From JBLUOA01 sp048060095 (GTDB lineage Bacteria; Pseudomonadota; Alphaproteobacteria; Rhodobacterales; Rhodobacteraceae), in assembly GCF_048060095.1 (NCBI RefSeq), contig NZ_JBLUOA010000001.1, positions 806,001 through 870,000 on the forward strand: 64,000 nt of DNA, given 5' to 3'. This document shows, in pieces, positions 17,414 to 24,923 of this stretch. A program made the position numbers and the translations under genes. The first letter of the stretch is position 1; each line of letters begins with the position of its first letter. The notes under the pieces were generated by a model. It searched no databases. It was not told the DNA's origin and was given only the letters and a program-made list of their open reading frames with translations.

Positions 17414-18352
17414 TTACCCGTCCAACGCCGACTTAACCGCTTCCATGGCATCGCCGCCATCTTTGGTCGTCACGCCGTCAAGCCATGGGCCAAGCACGTC
17501 CATGTTCGCTTTCAGCCAGTCGGATGCGGCGTCTTCGCCGTCTTGGCCTTCGTCAAGGATCGCGCCCATAATCTCGTTCTCCATCGCCAGCGAGAATTCG
17601 AGGTTTTGCAGCAGCTTGCCGACGTTCGGGCAGTCTTCGACATAACCGGCACGGGTATTCGTGTATACGGTCGCGCCGCCCAGATCCGGGCCGAAATAGT
17701 CGTCGCCGCCGGTAAGGTAACCCATGTCAAAGTTCGCATTCATCGGGTGCGGTTCCCAGCCCAGGAATACGATCGGCTCTTCCTTACGGGTTGCGCGGTC
17801 AACCTGCGCCAGCATCCCTTGTTCGGAGCTTTCGACGACCTCGAACCCTTCCAGCCCAAAGGCGTTTTCGTCGATCATCGACTGGATCAGGCGGTTGCCG
17901 TCGTTGCCCGGCTCAATCCCGTAGATGTTACCTTCCAGCGCGTCTTTATGCGCGGCGATATCCGCGAAATCAGCGATCCCCAGATCCATCGCGGCCTTGT
18001 TGACGGCGAGCGTGTATTTCGCGCCTTCGAGGTTTGCGCGCACGGTGTCGACGGTGCCCGCTTCGCGATAGGCGGCGATGTCGCCCTCCATCGTCGGCAT
18101 CCAGTTGCCGAGGAATACGTCAACATCCCCTTCGGCGAGAGAGATGTAAGTGACCGGCACCGAAAGCACCTTCACATCGGTTTCGTAACCCAATGCATCA
18201 AGCACGACCGAAGTTGCGGCGGTTGTCGCGGTAATATCCGTCCAGCCAACATCCGAGAACGTGACCGTTCCGCAATCCGCGTGCGATCCGGCCGCAGCCT
18301 GGCTTGCGATTGCCGCGAGCGCGATCGCGGACAGAGTGGTTTTCAGTTTCAT
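17414..18352 (-). CDS. choX: Choline-binding periplasmic protein
   Basis: The 312-residue precursor has a signal peptide (MKLKTTLSAIALAAIASQAAA) and the ProX/OpuAC fold. The aromatic residues expected to cage the choline ammonium are visible in VGWTDITATT, FLGNWMPTM, YTLAVNK and FLGWEPHPMN. Two cysteines (in ADCGTV and VEDCPNVG) match the disulfide known in ChoX. The ATG at 18352 has GGGGAGA just upstream. A BetI-type operator lies 20 bases upstream, so choline should induce it. A strong hairpin follows the gene. Confidence 0.94.
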   Translation of the reverse strand: MKLKTTLSAIALAAIASQAAAGSHADCGTVTFSDVGWTDITATTAATSVVLDALGYETDVKVLSVPVTYISLAEGDVDVFLGNWMPTMEGDIAAYREAGTVDTVRANLEGAKYTLAVNKAAMDLGIADFADIAAHKDALEGNIYGIEPGNDGNRLIQSMIDENAFGLEGFEVVESSEQGMLAQVDRATRKEEPIVFLGWEPHPMNANFDMGYLTGGDDYFGPDLGGATVYTNTRAGYVEDCPNVGKLLQNLEFSLAMENEIMGAILDEGQDGEDAASDWLKANMDVLGPWLDGVTTKDGGDAMEAVKSALDG

Positions 18353-18371
18353 GGTGTCTCCCCGTTTTTTC

Positions 18372-18391
18372 TTGATTGACGAGTCAATTAA
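18372..18391. promoter_or_regulatory. BetI-type operator
   Basis: TTGATTGACGAGTCAATTAA is a near-perfect inverted repeat (7 of 8 positions in each arm, 4-base centre). It lies in the 80-base spacer shared by choX and betI, 20 bases from choX and 41 from betI. It matches the TTGATTGA-N4-TCAATCAA type of BetI site known from other bacteria. One site could repress both operons until choline is present. Confidence 0.75.
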
Positions 18392-18432
18392 AATCCAACA
18401 AGCTTGATAAAGCAACCCTTCAGGAGAATTGG

Positions 18433-19014
18433 ATGCCCAAGCTTGGGATGGAACCTATCAGGCGCGAGGCGCTCGTGAAAGCGACGATCACAGAGATCGG
18501 GCGCGCGGGTTCGCTTGATGTGACTGTCAGCCAGATCGCCAAGCGGGCAGGCGTATCCAGCGCGCTGGCGCATCACTACTTTGGCGGGAAGGAGCAGATA
18601 TTCCTCGCCGCGATGCGCCATATTCTAACGGTCTACTCGGCGCAGGTGCGGGGCGCGCTCCTGCTGGCCAAAACGCCGCGGGATCGCGTCGAAGGCATCA
18701 TCCGGGCGAGTTTCGAGGCCGGGAATTTCCGCCCCGAAGTCATCAGCGCATGGCTGAACTTCTACGTGCAGGCGCAGACGTCGGACGCGGCCCGCCGGTT
18801 GCTACGAATCTATCAGCGGCGCCTTCATTCCAATCTGCTTGCGGGCCTGCGCCCTCTGATTGCCGATCGCGCCGACGCTGCCGCGTTGGGGATCGCCGCG
18901 ATGATTGACGGCCACTACATCCGCCACGCGCTGAAAGATGCGCAACCTGACGGTCAGGGTGCCTCTGATATGGTGATCGCCTATCTCGATTTTGTGCTGG
19001 AGCGAACGACATGA
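18433..19014 (+). CDS. betI: TetR-family choline-responsive repressor BetI
   Basis: The 193-residue protein begins MPKLGMEPIRREALVKATI, the conserved BetI start, followed by the TetR helix-turn-helix (DVTVSQIAKRAGVSSALAHHYFGGKEQIF). The C-terminal part is the choline-sensing domain (ISAWLNFYVQAQ and RRLHSNLLAGL). The ATG at 18433 has CAGGAGAA upstream and is preferred to earlier in-frame codons that would run into the operator. It overlaps betC by 4 bases and is divergent from choX. Confidence 0.94.
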   Translation: MPKLGMEPIRREALVKATITEIGRAGSLDVTVSQIAKRAGVSSALAHHYFGGKEQIFLAAMRHILTVYSAQVRGALLLAKTPRDRVEGIIRASFEAGNFRPEVISAWLNFYVQAQTSDAARRLLRIYQRRLHSNLLAGLRPLIADRADAAALGIAAMIDGHYIRHALKDAQPDGQGASDMVIAYLDFVLERTT

Positions 19015-20519
19015 CCAAGCCGAACATCCTGATTTTCATGGTCGACCAGTTGAACGGAACGCTGTTCCCGGACGGCCCCGCTGATTGGCTGCATGCGCCG
19101 AACCTCAAGAAGCTCGCCGAACGATCCGTCCGGTTCCGCAACAGCTATACCGCCAGCCCGCTTTGCGCCCCGGGTCGGGCCGCGTTCATGTCGGGCCAAC
19201 TGCCCTCGCGCAATGGCGTATACGACAATGCGGCGGAGTTTGTGTCCTCCATCCCCACTTACGCCCACCACCTTCGGCGTGCGGGTTATCAGACCTGCCT
19301 GTCCGGCAAGATGCATTTCGTCGGCCCCGACCAGATGCACGGGTTTGAGGAACGCCTGACGACCGACATCTACCCCGCCGATTTCGGCTGGACGCCGGAT
19401 TATCGCAAGCCGGGCGAACGAATTGACTGGTGGTATCACAATATGGGCTCCGTCACCGGAGCGGGCGTCGCCGAGATCTCCAACCAGATGGAATATGACG
19501 ATGAGGTTGCGTATCACGCCACGCGCAAGGTCTATGACCTCGCCCGCGGCCACGACGACCGCCCGTGGTGCCTGACCGTCAGCTTCACCCACCCGCATGA
19601 TCCTTATGTTGCACGTAAGAAATACTGGGATCTCTACGAGGATTGCGAACACCTGCTGCCCGATGTTCCGGCGATGGCATACGACGACCATGACCCACAC
19701 GCGCAGCGTATTTTCGACGCGAATGACTGGCGCAGCTTCGACATCACCGAAGATGATATTCGCCGATCCCGCCGCGCTTATTTCGCCAATATCTCTTACC
19801 TAGACGACAAAATAGGCGAGGTGATGGAGGCGCTGGAAGCGACCCGGCAAGAGGCTGTGATCCTCTTCGTATCAGATCACGGCGACATGCTGGGTGAACG
19901 GGGTCTGTGGTTCAAAATGTGTTTCTACGAAGGCTCCGCCCGCGTGCCGCTGATGATCGCAGCACCGGACCTTTCGCCCCAACGGATCGACACGCCTGTC
20001 TCAACCCTTGACGTTACGCCGACGCTCTGCGACCTCGCCGGGGTTGCCATCGATGAAATCCTGCCGTGGACCGAGGGCGAAACCCTGCTGCCGCTGGCCA
20101 AAGGCACTCCACGCACCAGCCCCGTCGTGATCGAATACGCAGCAGAGGCAAGCTATTCGCCTCTCGTCGCCCTGCGCACCGGCCCGTGGAAATACACGAA
20201 CTGCGCGCTCGACCCTGAGCAGTTGTTCAATGTCGACACAGACCCGCATGAACTCATCAACCTTGCCGACGACCCGGCCCATGCCGAAACGCTGGAACTG
20301 TTCCGGGTCGAGGCCGCGAAGCGCTGGGATCTCGAACGCTTCGACGGCGAGGTGCGCGAAAGCCAGGCCCGCCGCTGGATCGTCTACGAAGCCCTGCGCA
20401 ACGGCGACTACTACCCCTGGGATTACCAGCCGCTTCAAAAGGCGTCCGAGCGCTACATGCGTAATCACATGGACCTTAACACCGTCGAAGAAAACCAACG
20501 GTTCCCGCGCGGTGAATAA
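19011..20519 (+). CDS. betC: Choline sulfatase
   Basis: The 502-residue type I sulfatase hydrolyses choline-O-sulfate to choline and sulfate. The active-site motif SPLCAPGRAAF places Cys52 for conversion to formylglycine. Other metal-site motifs are FMVDQLNG at the N terminus, GKMHFVGPDQ and SDHGDMLGERGLWFKM. The C-terminal choline-sulfatase extension is present (AEASYSPLVALR onward). No signal peptide, so it is cytoplasmic as in other BetC. It overlaps betI by 4 bases. A 33-bp repeat lies between it and betB. Confidence 0.95.
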   Translation: MTKPNILIFMVDQLNGTLFPDGPADWLHAPNLKKLAERSVRFRNSYTASPLCAPGRAAFMSGQLPSRNGVYDNAAEFVSSIPTYAHHLRRAGYQTCLSGKMHFVGPDQMHGFEERLTTDIYPADFGWTPDYRKPGERIDWWYHNMGSVTGAGVAEISNQMEYDDEVAYHATRKVYDLARGHDDRPWCLTVSFTHPHDPYVARKKYWDLYEDCEHLLPDVPAMAYDDHDPHAQRIFDANDWRSFDITEDDIRRSRRAYFANISYLDDKIGEVMEALEATRQEAVILFVSDHGDMLGERGLWFKMCFYEGSARVPLMIAAPDLSPQRIDTPVSTLDVTPTLCDLAGVAIDEILPWTEGETLLPLAKGTPRTSPVVIEYAAEASYSPLVALRTGPWKYTNCALDPEQLFNVDTDPHELINLADDPAHAETLELFRVEAAKRWDLERFDGEVRESQARRWIVYEALRNGDYYPWDYQPLQKASERYMRNHMDLNTVEENQRFPRGE

Positions 20520-20523
20520 CCGT

Positions 20524-20556
20524 TTCATCTTGCCAAAAATACTCTCGCCGAAGGCA
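20524..20556 (+). repeat. 33-bp intergenic repeat, copy 3
   Basis: Identical to copy 2 over 33 bases. It begins 5 bases after the betC stop and fills most of the 46-base gap to betB, so it lies inside the bet operon. Bases just after it (AGAATCT) resemble those after copy 1 (AGAAATCT), so similarity may extend past 33 bases. Confidence 0.88.
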
Positions 20557-20565
20557 TAGAATCTA

Positions 20566-22023
20566 ATGCAGAACGCCCAACCCACCGCGAGCCATTTCAT
20601 CAATGGCGCATACGTCGAAGAGACCGCTGGCGACGTGATTGACGTGATATACCCCGCAACCGGCGAAGTGATCGCGACCGTCCACTCCGCAACCCCTGCC
20701 ATTGTCGAACGGGCGTTGTTCGCGGCGAAAGCGGCGCAGGCGGATTGGGCTGCGATGACCGGAACGGAACGGGGCCGTGTGCTGCGCCGCGCGGCTGACA
20801 TCATGCGGGACCGCAACCGCGACCTCAGCGTTCTGGAAACGCTCGACACCGGGAAACCGTTGCAGGAAACGCTGGTCGCGGACGCAACTTCCGGCGCCGA
20901 TGCGCTTGAATATTTCGGCGGCCTCGCTGGGTCCGTCACGGGCGAATACATCCCGCAACCCGGTGGCGATTTCGTCTATACCGTGCGCGAACCCTTGGGC
21001 GTTTGCGTCGGTATCGGTGCGTGGAACTACCCGACCCAAATCGCGTGCTGGAAGGCTGCGCCCGCGCTCGCCTGCGGCAACACGATGGTGTTCAAATCCT
21101 CTGAAACAACACCGCTTTCCGCGTTGAAAGTGGCCGAGATTCTGATCGAAGCGGGCGCGCCCAAAGGTGTCTTCAATGTCGTTCAGGGCATGGGCGCGGT
21201 CGGCGCGTCCCTCATCACCGACCCACGCGTCGCCAAGGTTTCGCTGACCGGATCGGTTCCGACAGGGCGCAAGGTCTATGCCGCCGCAGCGGATGGCATG
21301 AAGCATGTCACGATGGAGCTTGGCGGCAAGTCCCCCATCATTATCTTTGACGACGCCGATCTTGAAAACGCGGTCAGCGGGGCGATCCTCGGGAACTTCT
21401 ATAGTTCCGGTCAGGTCTGCTCCAACGGAACGCGGGTGTTCGTGCAGAAGGGCATCAAAGAGGCGTTTCTGGCGCGGCTGTCCGAACGACTCTCAAACGC
21501 CGTAATTGGTGATCCAATGGATGAGGCGACAAGCTTTGGTCCGATGGTGTCCGAGGCACAGATGAACATCGCGCTTGGCTACATCAAGCAGGGGCAAGCC
21601 GAAGGGGCGCGGCTGGTCTATGGCGGTAGCCGTCTGAATCGCAACGGTTTCTACCTAGAGCCGACGGTCTTTGCCGACGTCACTGACGACATGACCATCG
21701 CGCAGGAAGAGATTTTCGGCCCGGTGATGAGCGTTCTTGATTTTGACGTTGAAGCAGAAGCGATGATCCGCGCCAATGCCACGGAATTCGGACTCGCCGC
21801 AGGTGTGTTCACCGCCGACCTGACACGCGCGCATCGCGTGGCGCGAAGGTTTGAGGCGGGCACCTGCTACATCAACACCTACAACAACGCGCCGGTCGAG
21901 GCGCCTTTCGGCGGGGTGAAGATGTCGGGCGTCGGGCGCGAAAATTCCAGGGACGCAATCAACCACTATTCACAGGCGCGCACCGTCTATGTGTCGATGA
22001 ATGATCTGGAGGCGCCCTATTGA
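20566..22023 (+). CDS. betB: Betaine aldehyde dehydrogenase
   Basis: The 485-residue NAD(P)-dependent enzyme oxidises betaine aldehyde to glycine betaine. It has the aldehyde dehydrogenase features: WNYPTQIACWKAAPALACGN, the glycine-rich LTGSVPTGRKV, the catalytic glutamate in MELGGKSP (about 250) and the nucleophile Cys285 in SSGQVCSNGTRVF. The C-terminal NTYNNAPVEAPFGGVKMSG is characteristic of BetB. Length is normal. Downstream gene betA starts 31 bases later. Confidence 0.95.
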   Translation: MQNAQPTASHFINGAYVEETAGDVIDVIYPATGEVIATVHSATPAIVERALFAAKAAQADWAAMTGTERGRVLRRAADIMRDRNRDLSVLETLDTGKPLQETLVADATSGADALEYFGGLAGSVTGEYIPQPGGDFVYTVREPLGVCVGIGAWNYPTQIACWKAAPALACGNTMVFKSSETTPLSALKVAEILIEAGAPKGVFNVVQGMGAVGASLITDPRVAKVSLTGSVPTGRKVYAAAADGMKHVTMELGGKSPIIIFDDADLENAVSGAILGNFYSSGQVCSNGTRVFVQKGIKEAFLARLSERLSNAVIGDPMDEATSFGPMVSEAQMNIALGYIKQGQAEGARLVYGGSRLNRNGFYLEPTVFADVTDDMTIAQEEIFGPVMSVLDFDVEAEAMIRANATEFGLAAGVFTADLTRAHRVARRFEAGTCYINTYNNAPVEAPFGGVKMSGVGRENSRDAINHYSQARTVYVSMNDLEAPY

Positions 22024-22054
22024 TGGGTGGCTTTGCGGGGAACGGGCGAAGGTA

Positions 22055-23713
22055 ATGGAAGCAGATTTTGTCATCGTCGGCGCAGGATCAGCTGGGTGCG
22101 CAATCGCCTATCGGCTGGCCGAGGCGGGGTCGTCTGTTCTGGTGATCGAACACGGCGGAACGGATGCGGGGCCGTTCATCCAGATGCCTGCGGCGCTTAG
22201 CTACCCCATGAACATGAAGCTTTATGACTGGGGTTACAAAACTGAACCGGAGCCGCATCTGGGCGGGCGCAGATTGGCGACCCCACGCGGTAAGGTGATC
22301 GGTGGATCATCCTCGATCAACGGCATGGTCTACGTGCGCGGGCACGCGCGGGACTTTGATACATGGGCCGAGATGGGGGCGGACGGCTGGGCTTACGCTG
22401 ACGTTCTGCCTTACTACAAGCGTCTGGAAAACTGGCATTCGAACGGGCATGGCGGCGATGCTGACTGGCGCGGATCGGACGGGCCGTTACACGTTGCGCG
22501 GGGGCCGCGGGCCAACCCGCTGTATCAGGCGTTTGTCGATGCCGGAGCGCAGGCGGGTTATGAACTAACCGACGACTATAACGGCGAGAAGCAGGAAGGG
22601 TTTGGCCCCTTTGAGCAAACCGTCTGGAACGGTCGTCGCTGGTCGGCGGCGAACGCCTATCTGCGGCCCGCTTTGCGGCGCGAAAACTGCGATCTTATCC
22701 GGGGATTTGCCCGCAAGGTCGTCTTGGCCGAAGGCCGCGCTACAGGGGTTGAGATTGAACGCGGCGGCAAGATCGAAGTGATCCATGCGCGGCGGGAAGT
22801 CATCCTTGCGGCGTCCTCGATCAACTCGCCCAAGCTGCTGATGTTGTCGGGAATCGGCCCTGCCGCACATCTGGCGGAACACGGCATCGATGTGGTCGCG
22901 GACCGGTCCGGTGTGGGGCAAAACCTGCAAGATCATCTGGAGCTTTATCTGCAGATGGCGGCGAGTCAGCCAATAACGCTCTACAAGCATTGGAACCTTA
23001 TTTCCAAGGCGCTGATCGGGGCGCAGTGGTTGTTCACCAAGACCGGGCTGGGCGCGTCGAACCAGTTTGAAAGCTGCGCCTTTGTCCGGTCACAGGCCGG
23101 GGTCGAATACCCTGACATTCAATACCATTTCTTGCCGATGGCGGTGCGCTACGATGGGCAGGCAGCGGCCGAGGGGCACGGATTTCAGGCCCATGTCGGG
23201 CCGATGCGAAGCCCGTCACGGGGCACGGTGACGCTGGCGTCGAACGATCCCAAGGACGCACCTAAAATCCTGTTTAACTATATGAGCCACGAAAAAGACT
23301 GGCAGGATTTTCGGACCTGCATCCGGCTGACCCGTGAAATCTTTGCGCAGGAGGCGTTCAAGCCCTTCGTGAGACACGAGATTCAGCCCGGCGAGGTGGT
23401 GCAAAGCGACGATGAACTCGACGACTTCATCCGCGAAGAGGTGGAGAGCGCCTATCACCCCTGTGGCACTGCCAAGATGGGGCGTCGGGACGATCCGATG
23501 GCGGTTGTCGATAGCGAAACAAGGGTGATCGGGGTTGATGGGCTGCGGCTGGCGGATAGTTCGATTTTTCCACAAATCACCAACGGAAACCTCAATGCGC
23601 CGTCGATCATGGTGGGGGAAAAAGCGGCGGACCACATCCTTGGAAAAACGCCGCTGCCGCCCGCGAATGACCAGCCGTGGATACACCCGGATTGGCAGAA
23701 CGCGCAGCGGTAG
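22055..23713 (+). CDS. betA: Choline dehydrogenase
   Basis: The 552-residue GMC-family flavoprotein oxidises choline to betaine aldehyde at the membrane, feeding electrons to the respiratory chain. The FAD-binding DFVIVGAGSAGCAIAYRL opens the protein. GMC signatures PRGKVIGGSSSINGMVYVRG and AASSINSPKLLMLSGIGP are present, and the catalytic His/Asn region appears as ESAYHPCGTAKMG and ITNGNLNAPS. The ATG at 22055 follows GCGAAGG; an upstream ATG at 22001 lies inside betB. It is the last gene of the bet operon. Confidence 0.95.
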   Translation: MEADFVIVGAGSAGCAIAYRLAEAGSSVLVIEHGGTDAGPFIQMPAALSYPMNMKLYDWGYKTEPEPHLGGRRLATPRGKVIGGSSSINGMVYVRGHARDFDTWAEMGADGWAYADVLPYYKRLENWHSNGHGGDADWRGSDGPLHVARGPRANPLYQAFVDAGAQAGYELTDDYNGEKQEGFGPFEQTVWNGRRWSAANAYLRPALRRENCDLIRGFARKVVLAEGRATGVEIERGGKIEVIHARREVILAASSINSPKLLMLSGIGPAAHLAEHGIDVVADRSGVGQNLQDHLELYLQMAASQPITLYKHWNLISKALIGAQWLFTKTGLGASNQFESCAFVRSQAGVEYPDIQYHFLPMAVRYDGQAAAEGHGFQAHVGPMRSPSRGTVTLASNDPKDAPKILFNYMSHEKDWQDFRTCIRLTREIFAQEAFKPFVRHEIQPGEVVQSDDELDDFIREEVESAYHPCGTAKMGRRDDPMAVVDSETRVIGVDGLRLADSSIFPQITNGNLNAPSIMVGEKAADHILGKTPLPPANDQPWIHPDWQNAQR

Positions 23714-23787
23714 AGAAACGCATTTAACACGCTGGCGATCATTAATCCCGATTTGGCCGGGAGTTGCGATTGCACCGTTTTTCACAG

Positions 23788-23839
23788 TCAAACCGCGCGC
23801 GGTTTGATCCCGGTCAAAGATGCCGCTCGCCGGATCAAA
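23788..23839. other. Overlapping inverted repeats between betA and the YdcH-like gene
   Basis: A perfect 20-bp palindrome (TCAAACCGCG/CGCGGTTTGA, 23788-23807) shares its right arm with a second inverted repeat, TTTGATCC (23803-23810) with GGATCAAA (23832-23839). The two hairpins cannot both form fully. No T-tract follows either. The block could be the bet terminator, a protein-binding site, or a two-state leader for the small gene 40 bases on. Confidence 0.55.
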
Positions 23840-23878
23840 TAGGGTTCCTTCGAACACCACCAAAAGGAAGGAAACCGC

Positions 23879-24121
23879 ATGACCCACACCCCGCACGAGC
23901 TGGCCGAAGAATTCCCGGATCGGGTTGAGGATATCAGCGCACTGAAGCAGTCTGATGCGCATTTCGCGACGCTTGTCGATAAGTATCATGAGTTGAATCG
24001 CGCCATTCACCGCGCCGAAACCAATGTGGAGCCGACAGAGGAACTGCATGAGGTTGAGATGCGCAAGGAACGCATGGCGCTAAAGGATGAGATCGCGCGG
24101 ATGCTGTCCGCAACCGCCTAA
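23879..24121 (+). CDS. YdcH-like (DUF465) small protein
   Basis: An 80-residue, highly charged, helical protein. The core SDAHFATLVDKYHELNRAIHRAE and the ending EMRKERMALKDEIARML are typical of the DUF465/YdcH family of short coiled-coil proteins of unknown function. A clear AAAAGGAAGGAAA ribosome site precedes the ATG. It converges on the alpha/beta hydrolase gene and overlaps its last 4 bases. Confidence 0.88.
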   Translation: MTHTPHELAEEFPDRVEDISALKQSDAHFATLVDKYHELNRAIHRAETNVEPTEELHEVEMRKERMALKDEIARMLSATA

Positions 24122-24921
24122 AACCGGGCCAGGAAGTCGAACAATGCCTGCTTGGCGCTGGGCTGCCAGACGTTGTTGTGGCCCGCGCCGTTTACGATAA
24201 TCATTTTCTTGTCGTCTGATCCTGACAGCCGCAGCAACGTGCGGCCCATCTCCGTCGGAATTAGCTCATCTTCAGCGCCATGAAGGATCAGTAGCGGGGC
24301 AGTGCTTTGCCGGATGCGGGCGCGGGTCGGCCATTTGTCTGACATGACTAGGGACGCGGCGCTGAACTGTGGATAGTGGTGCCGGACAAGCGCGGGGATT
24401 GAGGTGAACGGAGCTTCAAGCACCAATGCGGCCGGTGGTGGATCGGCTTTTGTGGCGAGGTAGGTCGAAACCGCCGTGCCAAGGCTTTCACCGTAGAAAA
24501 TTAGCGACGTGTCGGCGTCGACCCACTCCTTTAATCGTCCAAACACCAGCACCGCATCGCGTTCCAGCGCGTCTTGCGCAGGCGTCCCCGTGCTGCCGGA
24601 GGAGCCGCGATAGGCGGGGGCGACAACACCATATCCGGCATCTGTGAACGCGCGGAAGCGGGCAGCGCGGATGGCGAGGTTGCCAGCGTTGCCTTGAAAA
24701 TACAGGATCACTGGCTTGCTTGGGCGCGGGTCTGCGGCCCAGACGATCAGGGTTTCACCGTCCGGCGTCTCAATCCGATGCTCGGTCAGATTGGCAACCC
24801 CCGCATCCGCAGGCGTCAAATGGCGCGGGTCGAGCGGGTAGAGCAGCCAGCGTTCTGCCGTTCCGGCAACGGCAACGCCTGCGACGACCAGCAGAACCAG
24901 CGTGATCAACAGGCGGCGCAT
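24118..24921 (-). CDS. Membrane-anchored or secreted alpha/beta hydrolase
   Basis: The 267-residue product has an N-terminal hydrophobic signal or anchor (MRRLLITLVLLVVAGVAVAG) followed by an alpha/beta hydrolase of the BEM46/YfhR type. Visible are the oxyanion region LYFQGNAGN, PAYRGSSGSTG, the nucleophile elbow FYGESLGTAV, the acid in LHGAEDELIP and the histidine in GAGHNNVW. The substrate is unknown; the family includes thioesterases and peptidases. The start lies 2 bases after the pccR stop on the same strand, so it is probably translated with the regulator. Confidence 0.82.
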   Translation of the reverse strand: MRRLLITLVLLVVAGVAVAGTAERWLLYPLDPRHLTPADAGVANLTEHRIETPDGETLIVWAADPRPSKPVILYFQGNAGNLAIRAARFRAFTDAGYGVVAPAYRGSSGSTGTPAQDALERDAVLVFGRLKEWVDADTSLIFYGESLGTAVSTYLATKADPPPAALVLEAPFTSIPALVRHHYPQFSAASLVMSDKWPTRARIRQSTAPLLILHGAEDELIPTEMGRTLLRLSGSDDKKMIIVNGAGHNNVWQPSAKQALFDFLARF

Positions 24922-24923
24922 CG

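Noticed and set aside
5011..20556. The 33-bp repeats as a CRISPR array or target duplications of an insertion sequence
   Set aside because: Copies are 6-9 kb apart, all in one direction, with no regular spacers, no cas genes and no transposase nearby.
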